NCBI GenBank assembly: GCA_002163005.1
Contig: MAAF01000056.1
Span: 85,177 to 149,176, forward strand
Source of the DNA: Colwellia psychrerythraea
GTDB taxonomy: Bacteria; Pseudomonadota; Gammaproteobacteria; Enterobacterales; Alteromonadaceae
DNA length: 64,000 nucleotides
Direction of reading: 5' to 3'
A program made the position numbers and the translations under genes. The notes beneath the pieces were generated by a model that saw only the letters and a program-made list of their open reading frames with translations, had not been told where the DNA came from and did not search any database. Of this stretch, positions 8,768-18,982 are shown piece by piece (position 1 is the first letter of the stretch; every line of letters begins with the position of its first letter).

Positions 8768-10237
8768 GTGAATACTAGCTTGTTAAATTTATTTAAAATT
8801 TTATTTTTTCTTATCCTCACCTTTTCTACCGTAATATTATCTAGTATTAACAGTTATGCTAAAGGACCATCCCCATACCTCCCATTGCAAATGGAGCCGT
8901 TAATTGAGCTTGAATTACAACGTTTAGCAACGGTATCAAAATTACCTTTATTAACAAAGCCTTATCATGCAGCAACAGTAAATCGTTACTTAAAAACGAT
9001 CGTAGACAGCCACCCTACCTTATATCGTCGTATTAATAATTACTTAAAACGTTATAAAAAAACTGCCGCACTAACCCATGCCTCAGTACAATTAAATTAT
9101 GCCAATCAAGAGAATATTGTTTTACCCAATCAGCGAGGTCAAATGGCTGATGCCAATTACCAAGCAAGCTTTACCGGGTTTTGGCAAGCAAACCAATATT
9201 TGATAATCAATGCTGGTGCCTTATATTATGAAAATGGTGATTACCTTAGAAACAATACTTTTGTTTCTTTCGGCGCTGATATTTTTCAAGTTGATATAGG
9301 CTATCGAGAGCACTGGCTTTCGCCATTTCAAGAAAGTTCCGTGCTTCTATCTACACAAGCAAAACCGCCACTGAGCGTGACAATTAGCAATCCAAAGCTA
9401 ATGACAGACTTTAATATAAAGTATGAAATGTCTATTGGCTTGTTAGATGAGCAAACAGATATCAAATTTGATACAGAAAAACCGCCCGTTTCTGGAGAGC
9501 CTGCATTACTTACCATGCATTTAAGCGCTCAACCTTTCGATTGGTGGACAATTGGCTTTAACCGTACTTTTGTTTTTGCAGGTGGCGAAGACAGTATTTC
9601 TTTAGGCGATATTTGGAATGCTATCATAGACCCAGTGAATAGTGATAACTGCGGTGGTGGCGGGACAGATTTACAGGACTGCAGCCAAGAATTTGGTAAT
9701 CAGATAGCATCTGTTAGCAATAAATTTGATCTTAATTGGTTTGATGTTCCTTTTAGTTTTTATTACGAATATGCAGGCGAAGATACTTCCGGACATAAGA
9801 ACTATAAACTAGGTAACCTAGCTAACAGTTTTGGTTTGTTTCTGCCGTATATTGGTGACTCACTCTCAATGAATATGGAATTTACTACATTCCAGTCTGA
9901 ATGGTACACTCATCATATTTATGGTGAAGGCTATTCGAATGATGGTGTAGTGATGGGTCATTGGTGGGGCAGCATGAAAGACCCTAAAGATAAAGTTGGT
10001 GGTGAAGCTGGCAGCCTTCGAGTTGATTGGCAAAATAGTGGTGACTCTCAAATATCATTTCTATATCGCACTGCTAACTTTAACCAATCAAGTACTGCTG
10101 ATTACCAGCAATCACATGAGTTAGAAATGAAGTATCACAAAGTAATTGACTCAAACTTCTTAACTCTGAAGTTATATTTCGGAAGAAGTAGTTTAGGAGA
10201 TAATTTTGTACAGACCGGCATATCATATACTTGGTAG
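8768..10237 (+). CDS. Wzi-family capsule assembly outer-membrane protein
   Basis: The 489-aa protein has an N-terminal signal peptide ending near SYAKG, then a region (PYLPLQMEPLIELELQRL) recalling the helical start of mature Wzi, then repeated amphipathic strands typical of a large beta-barrel, ending in a Tyr/Trp pair as outer-membrane proteins often do. Wzi proteins are surface lectins that hold capsule to the outer membrane. The GTG start at 8768 has no clear Shine-Dalgarno; a TTG at 8780 is an alternative. The gene leads tagD and the CDP-glycerol transferase gene, suggesting a capsule carrying glycerol phosphate. Confidence 0.82.
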   Translation: MNTSLLNLFKILFFLILTFSTVILSSINSYAKGPSPYLPLQMEPLIELELQRLATVSKLPLLTKPYHAATVNRYLKTIVDSHPTLYRRINNYLKRYKKTAALTHASVQLNYANQENIVLPNQRGQMADANYQASFTGFWQANQYLIINAGALYYENGDYLRNNTFVSFGADIFQVDIGYREHWLSPFQESSVLLSTQAKPPLSVTISNPKLMTDFNIKYEMSIGLLDEQTDIKFDTEKPPVSGEPALLTMHLSAQPFDWWTIGFNRTFVFAGGEDSISLGDIWNAIIDPVNSDNCGGGGTDLQDCSQEFGNQIASVSNKFDLNWFDVPFSFYYEYAGEDTSGHKNYKLGNLANSFGLFLPYIGDSLSMNMEFTTFQSEWYTHHIYGEGYSNDGVVMGHWWGSMKDPKDKVGGEAGSLRVDWQNSGDSQISFLYRTANFNQSSTADYQQSHELEMKYHKVIDSNFLTLKLYFGRSSLGDNFVQTGISYTW

Positions 10238-10268
10238 GCTTTTGTTGACCGATTAGGAGCAAATAATA

Positions 10269-10664
10269 ATGAGGGTAATAACCTTTGGCACCTATGATAT
10301 TTTTCATGTTGGCCATGTGAATATTATTGAACGTGCAAGACTGCACGGTGAGCATCTTATCGTTGGTGTGTCTTCTGATAAATTAAATATTGCAAAAAAA
10401 GGACGACCACCAATTTACTGTGAAGACGATCGTCAACACATAATTCGCTCTATGCGTTGCGTTGATGAGGTTTTTTTAGAAGAATCATTAGAACTCAAAG
10501 CTGATTACATTAAATATTATAATGCCGATATACTAGTCATGGGTGATGATTGGCAAGGTAAATTTGACCATTTAAAAGATATCTGTCAGGTGATTTATTT
10601 ACCTCGTACTCCATCAGTTTCAACTACAGAAATTATTGAAGTAGTTAAAACAAAGCGTCTATAA
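10269..10664 (+). CDS. tagD: glycerol-3-phosphate cytidylyltransferase (TagD-like)
   Basis: The 131-aa protein makes CDP-glycerol from CTP and sn-glycerol 3-phosphate. It carries the nucleotidyltransferase HxGH motif (His13-His16 in GTYDIFHVGH), a CEDDRQHIIRSMRCVDEV segment and the C-terminal RTPSVSTTEI CTP-binding motif; the length matches B. subtilis TagD. A GGAG-type Shine-Dalgarno precedes the ATG. The next gene is a CDP-glycerol-using transferase, so the two form a small pathway. In Gram-negatives this usually means a glycerol-phosphate substituent on a surface glycan rather than true teichoic acid. Confidence 0.92.
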   Translation: MRVITFGTYDIFHVGHVNIIERARLHGEHLIVGVSSDKLNIAKKGRPPIYCEDDRQHIIRSMRCVDEVFLEESLELKADYIKYYNADILVMGDDWQGKFDHLKDICQVIYLPRTPSVSTTEIIEVVKTKRL

Positions 10665-10682
10665 TTTAATCTGAGCCCATTT

Positions 10683-11726
10683 ATGACAGCTAAACGTTAT
10701 CTATTTTATATCGCCCATAACTACTCTTTTGAAATACTCAGACCATTGCAGCGGGTAATTCTTGCACAAGGTGATGAGGTAAAGTGGTTAGCTGTTGGCA
10801 GAGAAGTTAACCTCAGTTACTTTCAAAGTAATGAATCTGTATTGAGCTCTATTGATGACGCTAGAACTTACAATCCTGATGCTAGCTTCGCGCCGGGGAA
10901 TGAAATCCCAAACTTCATTCCGGGATTAAAAGTCCAAGTTTTCCATGGTCTTGAATGGAAGAAAAAAGGTCACTTTGTTATTCGTGATTTTTTTGACCTC
11001 TATTGTACTCATGGCCCAGCAACTACGAGCCGCTTCAATGTTTTAGCTAAAAAACATGGTTTTTTCGATATCGTTGAAACAGCTTGGCCAAAACTTGATT
11101 ATTTATTCACGTCACCTTCAATGCCAATTAAAGATGATTTGCACGCTCAAGATAAAAAAATCATTCTGTATGCGCCAACCTTTTCTCCTACATTAACTTC
11201 AGCTCCCGCATTATTCGATGAAATAAAACGTTTAAGTGAGCAGAAAAATTATCATTGGTTAATCAAGTTTCACCCGAAAATGGCGACACAATGGGTAGAG
11301 CAATATAAAACGTTAGTGAAAGATAACGTTCAAATTATCGAAACGTCAAGCATAAATGAATTATTACAAACCGCTGATATCATGGTGTCCGACACCTCAT
11401 CCGTTATTGGCGAGTTCTCGTTACTCAATAAAGTCACAGTAAGTTTAAATAATAAAGAGCCCGGTGATTACCTAGTCAATATTGAAACAGCAGATCAACT
11501 TGAACCAGCAATTGAGCGAGCACTTAATCCAAGTAAGAAATTGAAGACAGCAATTAAGGCATATGCTGAAGACCTCCATCCATATCAAGATGGTCAGGCT
11601 GCTCAGCGTATTTTATCAGCGACAGAAAATATTTTGATAAACGGTAAACAAGCAAAGAAAAGTAAACCATTAAACATTTTTCGGAATTTAAAACAAAGAA
11701 AAAAACTTAAATACTGGGCTATTTAA
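10683..11726 (+). CDS. CDP-glycerol glycerophosphotransferase family protein
   Basis: The 347-aa protein resembles the TagB/TagF-type transferase domain. Visible signatures are the HGLEWKKKG segment, THGPATTSRF, YAPTFSP, a FHPKM motif and a SDTSSVIGEFSLL donor-binding motif. It should move glycerol phosphate from CDP-glycerol onto an acceptor glycan at the membrane. It starts 18 bases after tagD. It lacks the long N-terminal region of polymerising TagF, so single additions are as likely as polymer synthesis. The C-terminus is Lys/Arg-rich, perhaps for membrane contact. Confidence 0.85.
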   Translation: MTAKRYLFYIAHNYSFEILRPLQRVILAQGDEVKWLAVGREVNLSYFQSNESVLSSIDDARTYNPDASFAPGNEIPNFIPGLKVQVFHGLEWKKKGHFVIRDFFDLYCTHGPATTSRFNVLAKKHGFFDIVETAWPKLDYLFTSPSMPIKDDLHAQDKKIILYAPTFSPTLTSAPALFDEIKRLSEQKNYHWLIKFHPKMATQWVEQYKTLVKDNVQIIETSSINELLQTADIMVSDTSSVIGEFSLLNKVTVSLNNKEPGDYLVNIETADQLEPAIERALNPSKKLKTAIKAYAEDLHPYQDGQAAQRILSATENILINGKQAKKSKPLNIFRNLKQRKKLKYWAI

Positions 11727-11780
11727 ATGAGTTATAACAGTGCATATAACTAATCCGTCTAGCGATAAAATATTTTTCAT

Positions 11781-11810
11781 TTGACATAGTTAGAGTATCT
11801 GCGCTATTAA
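11781..11810 (+). promoter_or_regulatory. probable sigma-70 promoter of the leu operon
   Basis: A perfect TTGACA -35 (11781-11786) is followed after 18 bases by TATTAA (11805-11810). It lies about 80 bases before the leader peptide, as expected for an attenuated operon. Confidence 0.6.
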
Positions 11811-11892
11811 TAGTACATTGAATAGTTTTCGCTTAAAAAGAATATTTATTAGCTTTTTTTGTATTTTTACACAAAGGCTACAATAGATTAAA

Positions 11893-11964
11893 ATGACTCA
11901 CATGACTAAATTGATTAAGCACATTAAAAACAACCTCCTCCTCGCACTCATCGTGCGCGGCTAG
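11893..11964 (+). CDS. leuL: leucine operon leader peptide
   Basis: A 23-codon frame runs from ATG at 11893 to TAG at 11964. Its second half is Asn-Asn-Leu-Leu-Leu-Ala-Leu-Ile-Val-Arg-Gly, close to the tail of E. coli LeuL, which also has a Leu run followed by IVRG. Four of its five leucines use CTC, a codon little used in neighbouring genes, so ribosomes should stall when charged leucyl-tRNA is scarce. Overlapping pairings are visible (CGCAC with GTGCG around 11942-11957, and AACAACCT with downstream AGGTTTTGTT), and an attenuator follows. Together these indicate transcription attenuation by leucine. Confidence 0.88.
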   Translation: MTHMTKLIKHIKNNLLLALIVRG

Positions 11965-12018
11965 GTTTTGTTGCTTCTTCAAAAGTTTAAATATTGAGAA
12001 CTAAGTAGAAATAAAATA

Positions 12019-12048
12019 AAACCCGCGCTAACAAACGCGGGTTTTTTT
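12019..12048 (+). terminator. leu operon attenuator
   Basis: A 9-bp stem with a GC-rich core (12019-12027 with 12036-12044) and an 8-base loop is followed by a T run. It lies between leuL and leuA, 71 bases before the leuA ATG, so it must be read through for operon expression. Confidence 0.88.
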
Positions 12049-12118
12049 ATGTCCGCAGTTAGGTTAGTCGTGAATAAGTGTTAATGCAGACATCAGCAGA
12101 GATTTTAAAGGATAAAAA

Positions 12119-13687
12119 ATGAGCAACCAACAAATTAATAATGACCAAGTTATAATTTTTGACACTACTTTACGTGATGGTGAGCAAGCATTAAATGCCA
12201 GTTTATCGGTACATGAAAAGCTTCAAATTGCCCTAGCGATTGAACGCTTAGGGGTAGATGTAATGGAAGTCGGTTTTCCAGTTTCTTCTCCCGGTGATTT
12301 TGAATCAGTACAGCAAATTGCCCGCACAATAAAAAATGCCCGTGTTTGTGGTTTAGCCCGCGCAGTAGAAGCAGATATCGATGCCTGTGCACAAGCGTTA
12401 AAAGTTGCTGACCAATTTCGTATCCATACCTTTATTTCAACCTCTGATGTTCATGTGCAACAAAAACTAAAGAAAGAATTTTCTGACGTAGAAGCGATGG
12501 CAATACACGCGGTCAAACATGCAAGAAAGTACACCGATGACGTTGAGTTCTCTTGTGAAGATGCAGGTCGCACACCAATTGATAATTTATGCCGCATGGT
12601 AGAAGGGGCAATTAAAGCTGGTGCCACCACAGTCAATATTCCCGATACGGTCGGCTACACCCTACCCTTCGAATTTCAAGGCATCATAACTGACTTGTTT
12701 AATCGTGTACCAAATATTGATCAAGCGATAATCTCTGTACATTGTCATAATGACTTAGGTCTAGCTGTCGCTAACTCTATGGCGGCAGTTCAAGCTGGAG
12801 CACGTCAAATTGAATGTACTATCAATGGTATTGGTGAACGTGCGGGTAACTGTTCGTTAGAAGAAGTCGCCATGATCATGCAAACACGCCAAGCGTTGTT
12901 AGGTGTAAAAACCAATATCAATCATCAAGAAATAGCACGCGTCTCTAAGTTAGTCAGCACAGTATGTAATATGCCTGTACAATTAAATAAAGCGATTGTC
13001 GGCGGTAATGCATTTAGCCATTCATCAGGTATTCATCAAGATGGCATGTTAAAAGCTAGTAATACCTATGAGATCATGACGCCTGAAAGTGTCGGTATCG
13101 CCAAAACTAAATTAAACCTAACATCGCGCAGTGGTCGCCATGTCATTAAACACCGCATGGAAAGTTTAGGTTACCAAGAAAGTGATTATGAAATTGAAGA
13201 GTTATATGCTGATTTTTTAACCTTAGCGGATAAAAAAGGTCAAGTATTCGATGATGACTTAGAAGCGTTAGTATTTAAGTTACAACAAAAAGATTTACAA
13301 GATTTTTTCCAGTTAGACACAATTAATGTGCAATGTGGTGATGGTGAATTCTCTACCGCTAGCATTAAACTTTCCTCTGGCGATAAAGATAATTGTAAGA
13401 TTCATGCAGCAACAGGTAATGGCCCAGTTGATGCGCTTTATCAAGCAATTAAGCAAAGTGTTGATATAGAATTTGAAGTTAGTGATTACAAAATATCCAA
13501 CAAAGGCTCAGGTGAAGATGGTTTAGGCCAAGCCGATTTGGTTATCATTTGGCAAGGTAGAAATTTTCACGGGTATGGTTTAGAAACCGATGTTATTGAA
13601 GCATCTGGTCAAGCATTGATTCATGCACTAAATAGCATCCATAGAGCAATGACTATTGCCGATTTAAAATCCGCAAAACAAGCTTAG
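12119..13687 (+). CDS. leuA: 2-isopropylmalate synthase
   Basis: This enzyme condenses acetyl-CoA with 2-oxoisovalerate, the first committed step of leucine synthesis. The 522-aa protein has the DTTLRDGEQ motif (residues 15-23), an HCHNDLG metal-binding motif, a NGIGERAGN segment, and a C-terminal LeuA regulatory domain that usually mediates leucine feedback inhibition. Length matches E. coli LeuA (about 523). AAAGGA lies 6 bases before the ATG. It is the first gene after the attenuator. Confidence 0.97.
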   Translation: MSNQQINNDQVIIFDTTLRDGEQALNASLSVHEKLQIALAIERLGVDVMEVGFPVSSPGDFESVQQIARTIKNARVCGLARAVEADIDACAQALKVADQFRIHTFISTSDVHVQQKLKKEFSDVEAMAIHAVKHARKYTDDVEFSCEDAGRTPIDNLCRMVEGAIKAGATTVNIPDTVGYTLPFEFQGIITDLFNRVPNIDQAIISVHCHNDLGLAVANSMAAVQAGARQIECTINGIGERAGNCSLEEVAMIMQTRQALLGVKTNINHQEIARVSKLVSTVCNMPVQLNKAIVGGNAFSHSSGIHQDGMLKASNTYEIMTPESVGIAKTKLNLTSRSGRHVIKHRMESLGYQESDYEIEELYADFLTLADKKGQVFDDDLEALVFKLQQKDLQDFFQLDTINVQCGDGEFSTASIKLSSGDKDNCKIHAATGNGPVDALYQAIKQSVDIEFEVSDYKISNKGSGEDGLGQADLVIIWQGRNFHGYGLETDVIEASGQALIHALNSIHRAMTIADLKSAKQA

Positions 13688-13752
13688 TCGCTTTAAAACA
13701 AATAAATAATTAGCATTAGCGAATTAATCGTTAAAAAGTTTCTAAAATATAA

Positions 13753-14868
<1,116 letters not shown>

Positions 14869-14869
14869 G

Positions 14870-16285
14870 ATGACAACTTCTACCCCGCAAACCATGTATG
14901 AAAAATTATGGCAAACCCATTTAGTTGAAGCAGCGAAAGGGGAAACGCCACTACTGTATGTTGACCGTCACCTAATCCATGAAGTGACTTCACCACAAGC
15001 TTTTGCAAATTTACGTTTTCATAATCGCCCAGTACGTCACCCTGAACGTACTATTGCCACTATGGATCATAATATTTCGACGCGTTCAATTAAAATTGAT
15101 GCCGCTGGTGAAGGCGCAGCCAACCAGTTACGCGCATTAGCAATAAACTGTAAAGATTTTGGTATCGAGCTTTTTGACATGGGTCATAAAAACCAAGGTA
15201 TCGCACATGTTATTGGGCCTGAACTGGGTTTGACATTACCCGGTACTATTATTGTTTGTGGTGACTCACATACCGCAACACATGGCGCTTTTGGTGCCCT
15301 TGCTTTTGGTATTGGTACCTCTGAAGTAGAACATGTTTTTGCTACACAGACTTTACGTCAAAATAAAGCAAAAACGATGAAAATTGAAGTTAAAGGCCAT
15401 GTCGGTGCAGGTATCAGTGCCAAAGATATTATCTTAGCCATTATCGGTAAAACAGGTAGTGCTGGTGCAACAGGTTATGTAGTTGAATACTGCGGCGAAG
15501 CTATCGAAGCGCTAAGTATGGAAGAGCGCATGACGGTTTGTAACATGAGTATCGAATTTGGCGCAAAAGCCGGTTTAATTGCACCAGACCAAACTACATT
15601 TGATTATGTAGAAGGTAAAGAGTACGCACCGAAAGGTGAAGTATTTGAGCAAGCAGTCGTTGATTGGACCAACCTAAAGTCTGATACTGATGCAACATTT
15701 GATGCAGTATTAACGTTAGAAGCAAAAGATATTAAAGCACAAGTTACTTGGGGTACAAACCCAGGACAAGTTATCAGTGTTGACGGTATTGTGCCTTCAC
15801 CAGAAGACTTTAGTGACCCCGTTGAAAAAGAGTCTTGTGTTAGTGCCCTTAACTATATGGGTTTAACTGCAGGCACCAAGATGACTGATATTCAAGTTAA
15901 CAAGGTATTTATTGGTTCTTGTACTAACTCACGTATTGAAGATTTGCGCGCCGCTGCCGGTGTTGTTCAGAAATATGAAGGCCAACAAGTAGTAGAGACT
16001 ATCGACGCAATAATCGTTCCTGGTTCATATCGTGTTAAAGAGCAGGCTGAAAGTGAAGGCTTAGATAAAATATTCACCGATGCAGGTTTTGAATGGCGCT
16101 TACCTGGTTGCTCAATGTGTTTGGGCATGAATGACGATGTGCTTGAAGAGGGTGATCGCTGTGCATCAACCAGTAACCGTAACTTTGAAGGTCGACAAGG
16201 TCGTGGTAGCCGTACTCACTTAGTGAGCCCTGAAATGGCAGCCGCAGCAGCAATCACAGGTCACTTCGTTGACTTAAATGCGTAA
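14870..16285 (+). CDS. leuC: 3-isopropylmalate dehydratase large subunit
   Basis: The aconitase-type subunit pairs with LeuD to isomerise 2- to 3-isopropylmalate. It carries the HEVTSPQAF and [13 protein letters not shown] motifs and the iron-sulfur cysteines in GSCTNSR and [11 protein letters not shown] start it at the ATG at 14870, one base after the leuB stop (471 aa; E. coli LeuC is 466). The frame stays open upstream to 14795 inside leuB, but that extension does not resemble LeuC. Confidence 0.97.
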   Translation: MTTSTPQTMYEKLWQTHLVEAAKGETPLLYVDRHLIHEVTSPQAFANLRFHNRPVRHPERTIATMDHNISTRSIKIDAAGEGAANQLRALAINCKDFGIELFDMGHKNQGIAHVIGPELGLTLPGTIIVCGDSHTATHGAFGALAFGIGTSEVEHVFATQTLRQNKAKTMKIEVKGHVGAGISAKDIILAIIGKTGSAGATGYVVEYCGEAIEALSMEERMTVCNMSIEFGAKAGLIAPDQTTFDYVEGKEYAPKGEVFEQAVVDWTNLKSDTDATFDAVLTLEAKDIKAQVTWGTNPGQVISVDGIVPSPEDFSDPVEKESCVSALNYMGLTAGTKMTDIQVNKVFIGSCTNSRIEDLRAAAGVVQKYEGQQVVETIDAIIVPGSYRVKEQAESEGLDKIFTDAGFEWRLPGCSMCLGMNDDVLEEGDRCASTSNRNFEGRQGRGSRTHLVSPEMAAAAAITGHFVDLNA

Positions 16286-16422
16286 CAATTGTCTTTTTGC
16301 TATTTAAAACAATTACTGTGTCAAAAGTACTCATTGACTAGCGTCAACTCCGTACTTTTTCCTTTTAATTGAATGAAATAGCTTCAAGAAAAATCGCTAC
16401 TGAAAATTTTTTAGGAAGACAA

Positions 16423-17019
16423 ATGGAAAAATTTAACACACATACAGGTTTGGTTGTGCCATTAGATGTTGCAAACGTCGATACGGATCAAATCATCCCT
16501 AAGCAGTTTTTACAAAAAACTGAACGCGTAGGTTTTGGCGTGCATCTATTTCACGATAGCCGTTATTTAGATCACGCGGGTACACAGGTAAACCCTGACT
16601 TTGTTATCAACAAACCAGAATACAAAGACGCCAGCATTTTATTAGCGGGTGAAAACTTTGGCTGTGGTTCAAGTCGTGAGCATGCGCCTTGGGCGCTGCA
16701 AGAATATGGTTTTAAAGTCATAATAGCATCAAGTTTTGCTGATATTTTTTATGGTAACTGTATCAACGTTGGCCTGTTACCTATTAAATTGAGCGAAGCC
16801 GAAATTGAGCAGTTATTTAAACTATCTGCTGACGCTCAATTAATGCTTACTGTTGATTTACCAAATAATACCGTAACGTGTGGCGAATTATCTTTTAAGT
16901 TTAGCTTGAATGAATTTCAGCAATATAGCTTAGAAAATGGTGTAGACAGTGTCGGTTGGACGTTAGATAAACTTGATACCATTAAAGCCTTTGAAGCGAA
17001 AATGCCCGCTTGGCAATAA
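16423..17019 (+). CDS. leuD: 3-isopropylmalate dehydratase small subunit
   Basis: LeuD is the swivelling-domain partner of LeuC. The protein begins [15 protein letters not shown], then [15 protein letters not shown] and the [13 protein letters not shown] motif. I chose the ATG at 16423 (198 aa; E. coli 201) because AGGAAG lies 4-5 bases before it and the N-terminus aligns with the family; an in-frame TTG at 16369 would add a non-conserved extension. It is the last gene of leuABCD and is followed by a strong terminator. Confidence 0.96.
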   Translation: MEKFNTHTGLVVPLDVANVDTDQIIPKQFLQKTERVGFGVHLFHDSRYLDHAGTQVNPDFVINKPEYKDASILLAGENFGCGSSREHAPWALQEYGFKVIIASSFADIFYGNCINVGLLPIKLSEAEIEQLFKLSADAQLMLTVDLPNNTVTCGELSFKFSLNEFQQYSLENGVDSVGWTLDKLDTIKAFEAKMPAWQ

Positions 17020-17036
17020 AATTAAAGGCATAAAAT

Positions 17037-17074
17037 AAAAGCCCAGCTGAGTAATCACTTAGCTGGGCTTTTTA
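17037..17074. terminator. bidirectional terminator after leuD
   Basis: An 11-bp stem around GCCCAGCT (17041-17048) and AGCTGGGC (17061-17068) is flanked by an A run on the left and TTTTTATT on the right, so it can end both leuABCD and the convergent ExeA/GspB-type gene. Confidence 0.85.
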
Positions 17075-17115
17075 TTACTTTCAGCAAAGTTATCACTTAA
17101 CGGAAATAGCTAACG

Positions 17116-18816
17116 TTACCAATTTGTCAATGCCGGTAAACTGAACTTTTCACCTTGAAAAGAGAGGATCACTTGTTGAGGTAATATTTTTTCTACAATC
17201 AAATTATCACCTATGTAGTCGCCTTCATAACGATCCCGACCATTAACATTGACCCAACCCTGGCCGTCAGAAGCATATATATGCTGTTCAAACTGCAAAC
17301 TGGGTAAAGCATTTTGTAGCTGTTGCGGCATTTGAGTCAGCGGTCTGATGGTAAGGTCTTCATTCGAGTTCAGAGAAGACTCATAAATATCACGGCTATT
17401 TTCTAAACGATAATCGGTTGACTGACTATTCGATGAGTTTCCTACGCTAGTTTCATCTATTGCGGCTTGAAAACGGGCTAATAAATCACTAGAAACACCT
17501 GCAACTTCAGTAACCTTATAGTTAATATCCTTCTTTCGTTCATGAGACAAGTTATTCTTTTTAGCGCTAACCACTAACGTTTGATCATTCACTGGCTCGC
17601 TTATCTGCTCGTTAGTTAGCTTTTCAGCCACCGGTAAGTTATTCGAAGCACTATCGTCCACGACCTTAGTAGTTTTTTTAGCCACAACAAGCGCTGTACC
17701 CCGAGGTGAGCTGTTTATGCTAGCCTTAGCTGCATTGGTATTAGTTTGCTCTGATTGAGTTTCAGCATCATCTAACAGCGGTTTATTTTCATTATTAACT
17801 GCGGCTACTTTCGTCAGCTCAACATCATTTATACGTTCTTCGGTACTAGTTAGACGTTCTTGGCTATCAATTACCGCAATATCTTTAACATGTGCTTGTG
17901 TCTGCCCCCACCAAAAGCCCGCTAAAGCAATAAACGCAGCGACACTTAACGCCGTAGAAAAAATCAAGACACCGTTATAATGAACTCGATCCTGCTTGCG
18001 GGTTACATCTTCTCCTAATGCTCGGTCAGCCGCCGCAATAACCGTTTTTTTATTAACAACACTATCATTTTGGTTATACGCCAGCATCAATGCGCTATGA
18101 CACAGCAAGTTAGTCAGCCTAGGCACCCCTTGAGATAACTGATGAATTTTATTTAGCGCACCTTTGTCAAACAGTGGTCTTGCGCAATCAGCAACGGTTA
18201 AACGATGCTGAATATATTGCGTTAACTCTTGTTTTGTTAGCGGCATTAAATGATATCTAGCCGTTATACGTTGTGCTAACTGACGTAAGTCACGACGTTG
18301 TAATAATTGCTGTAATTCAGGTTGGCCGATTAGAATTACCTGTAACAATTTTTTAGTATTGGTTTCTAAGTTGGTAAGTAAACGCAATTGCTCTAAAACT
18401 TCAGGTTGTAAATGTTGAGCTTCATCAATAATCAATAATGTGCTGATATCATTTTCATGGTTCTTCAACAGTTTTTCTGAAATTTTATCGGTGAGGCTTT
18501 TTAAACTAGCCCCCGTTTTTCGGTAACGAATTTTTAATTGGTCACATAAGGTTGCGAGTAACTCTTGACAAGACAAGGTTGGATTAAGAATAAAAGCAGC
18601 TTGAGTGTTGTCCGGTAGCTGCTCCATTAAACAACGGCTTATTGTCGTTTTCCCCGTTCCTACCTCTCCAGTTAACAAGGCAAAACCGCCCACCTCACCT
18701 AAGCCATATGTTAAGTGTGTCAGTGCTTCCCTATGCCTTTCACTCATAAATAAATATTTAGGATCTGGGGAAATTGAAAAAGGTAGTTCACTTAATGAGA
18801 AAAAATTGCGGTACAT
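17116..18816 (-). CDS. ExeA-type AAA ATPase fused to a GspB-like domain
   Basis: The 566-aa protein begins MYRNFFSLSELPFSISPDP, the usual ExeA/GspA start. It has a Walker A loop GEVGTGKTT (about residues 50-58), a Walker B segment LLIIDEAQHL, and one membrane helix near residues 282-304. A long low-complexity periplasmic linker follows, and the last 60 or so residues (VNVNGRDRYEGDYIGDN to FSLPALTNW) resemble the GspB/ExeB C-terminal domain. In Aeromonas, ExeA and ExeB are separate partners that help insert the type II secretin through peptidoglycan; here both parts are on one chain. The ATG at 18816 is preferred to an upstream TTG. No other secretion gene is nearby. Confidence 0.82.
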   Translation of the reverse strand: MYRNFFSLSELPFSISPDPKYLFMSERHREALTHLTYGLGEVGGFALLTGEVGTGKTTISRCLMEQLPDNTQAAFILNPTLSCQELLATLCDQLKIRYRKTGASLKSLTDKISEKLLKNHENDISTLLIIDEAQHLQPEVLEQLRLLTNLETNTKKLLQVILIGQPELQQLLQRRDLRQLAQRITARYHLMPLTKQELTQYIQHRLTVADCARPLFDKGALNKIHQLSQGVPRLTNLLCHSALMLAYNQNDSVVNKKTVIAAADRALGEDVTRKQDRVHYNGVLIFSTALSVAAFIALAGFWWGQTQAHVKDIAVIDSQERLTSTEERINDVELTKVAAVNNENKPLLDDAETQSEQTNTNAAKASINSSPRGTALVVAKKTTKVVDDSASNNLPVAEKLTNEQISEPVNDQTLVVSAKKNNLSHERKKDINYKVTEVAGVSSDLLARFQAAIDETSVGNSSNSQSTDYRLENSRDIYESSLNSNEDLTIRPLTQMPQQLQNALPSLQFEQHIYASDGQGWVNVNGRDRYEGDYIGDNLIVEKILPQQVILSFQGEKFSLPALTNW

Positions 18817-18914
18817 GGTGTGTCTGGGCAAGAAAAGTAAGGTACAAAATTAACTGCTTGTTTGAAGGATGTCAAAGAGTAACTAAATTTAGAGCAATTA
18901 CACAATATTTGATT

Positions 18915-18940
18915 GCAAATAACAACGATTATCATTAAGA
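18915..18940 (+). promoter_or_regulatory. possible Fur box
   Basis: The stretch contains GATTATCATT (18927-18936), matching one half of the Fur consensus well and the other half poorly. It lies about 45 bases before a TonB receptor gene, a typical Fur target. Confidence 0.35.
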
Positions 18941-18982
18941 TGTAACAATTAGTTACTTACCTCAAATACTTAAAAGGAATAC

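Noticed and set aside
18842-18982. Cobalamin or other riboswitch ahead of the TonB receptor
   Set aside because: The leader is too short and shows no conserved riboswitch core; a partial Fur box explains the region better.
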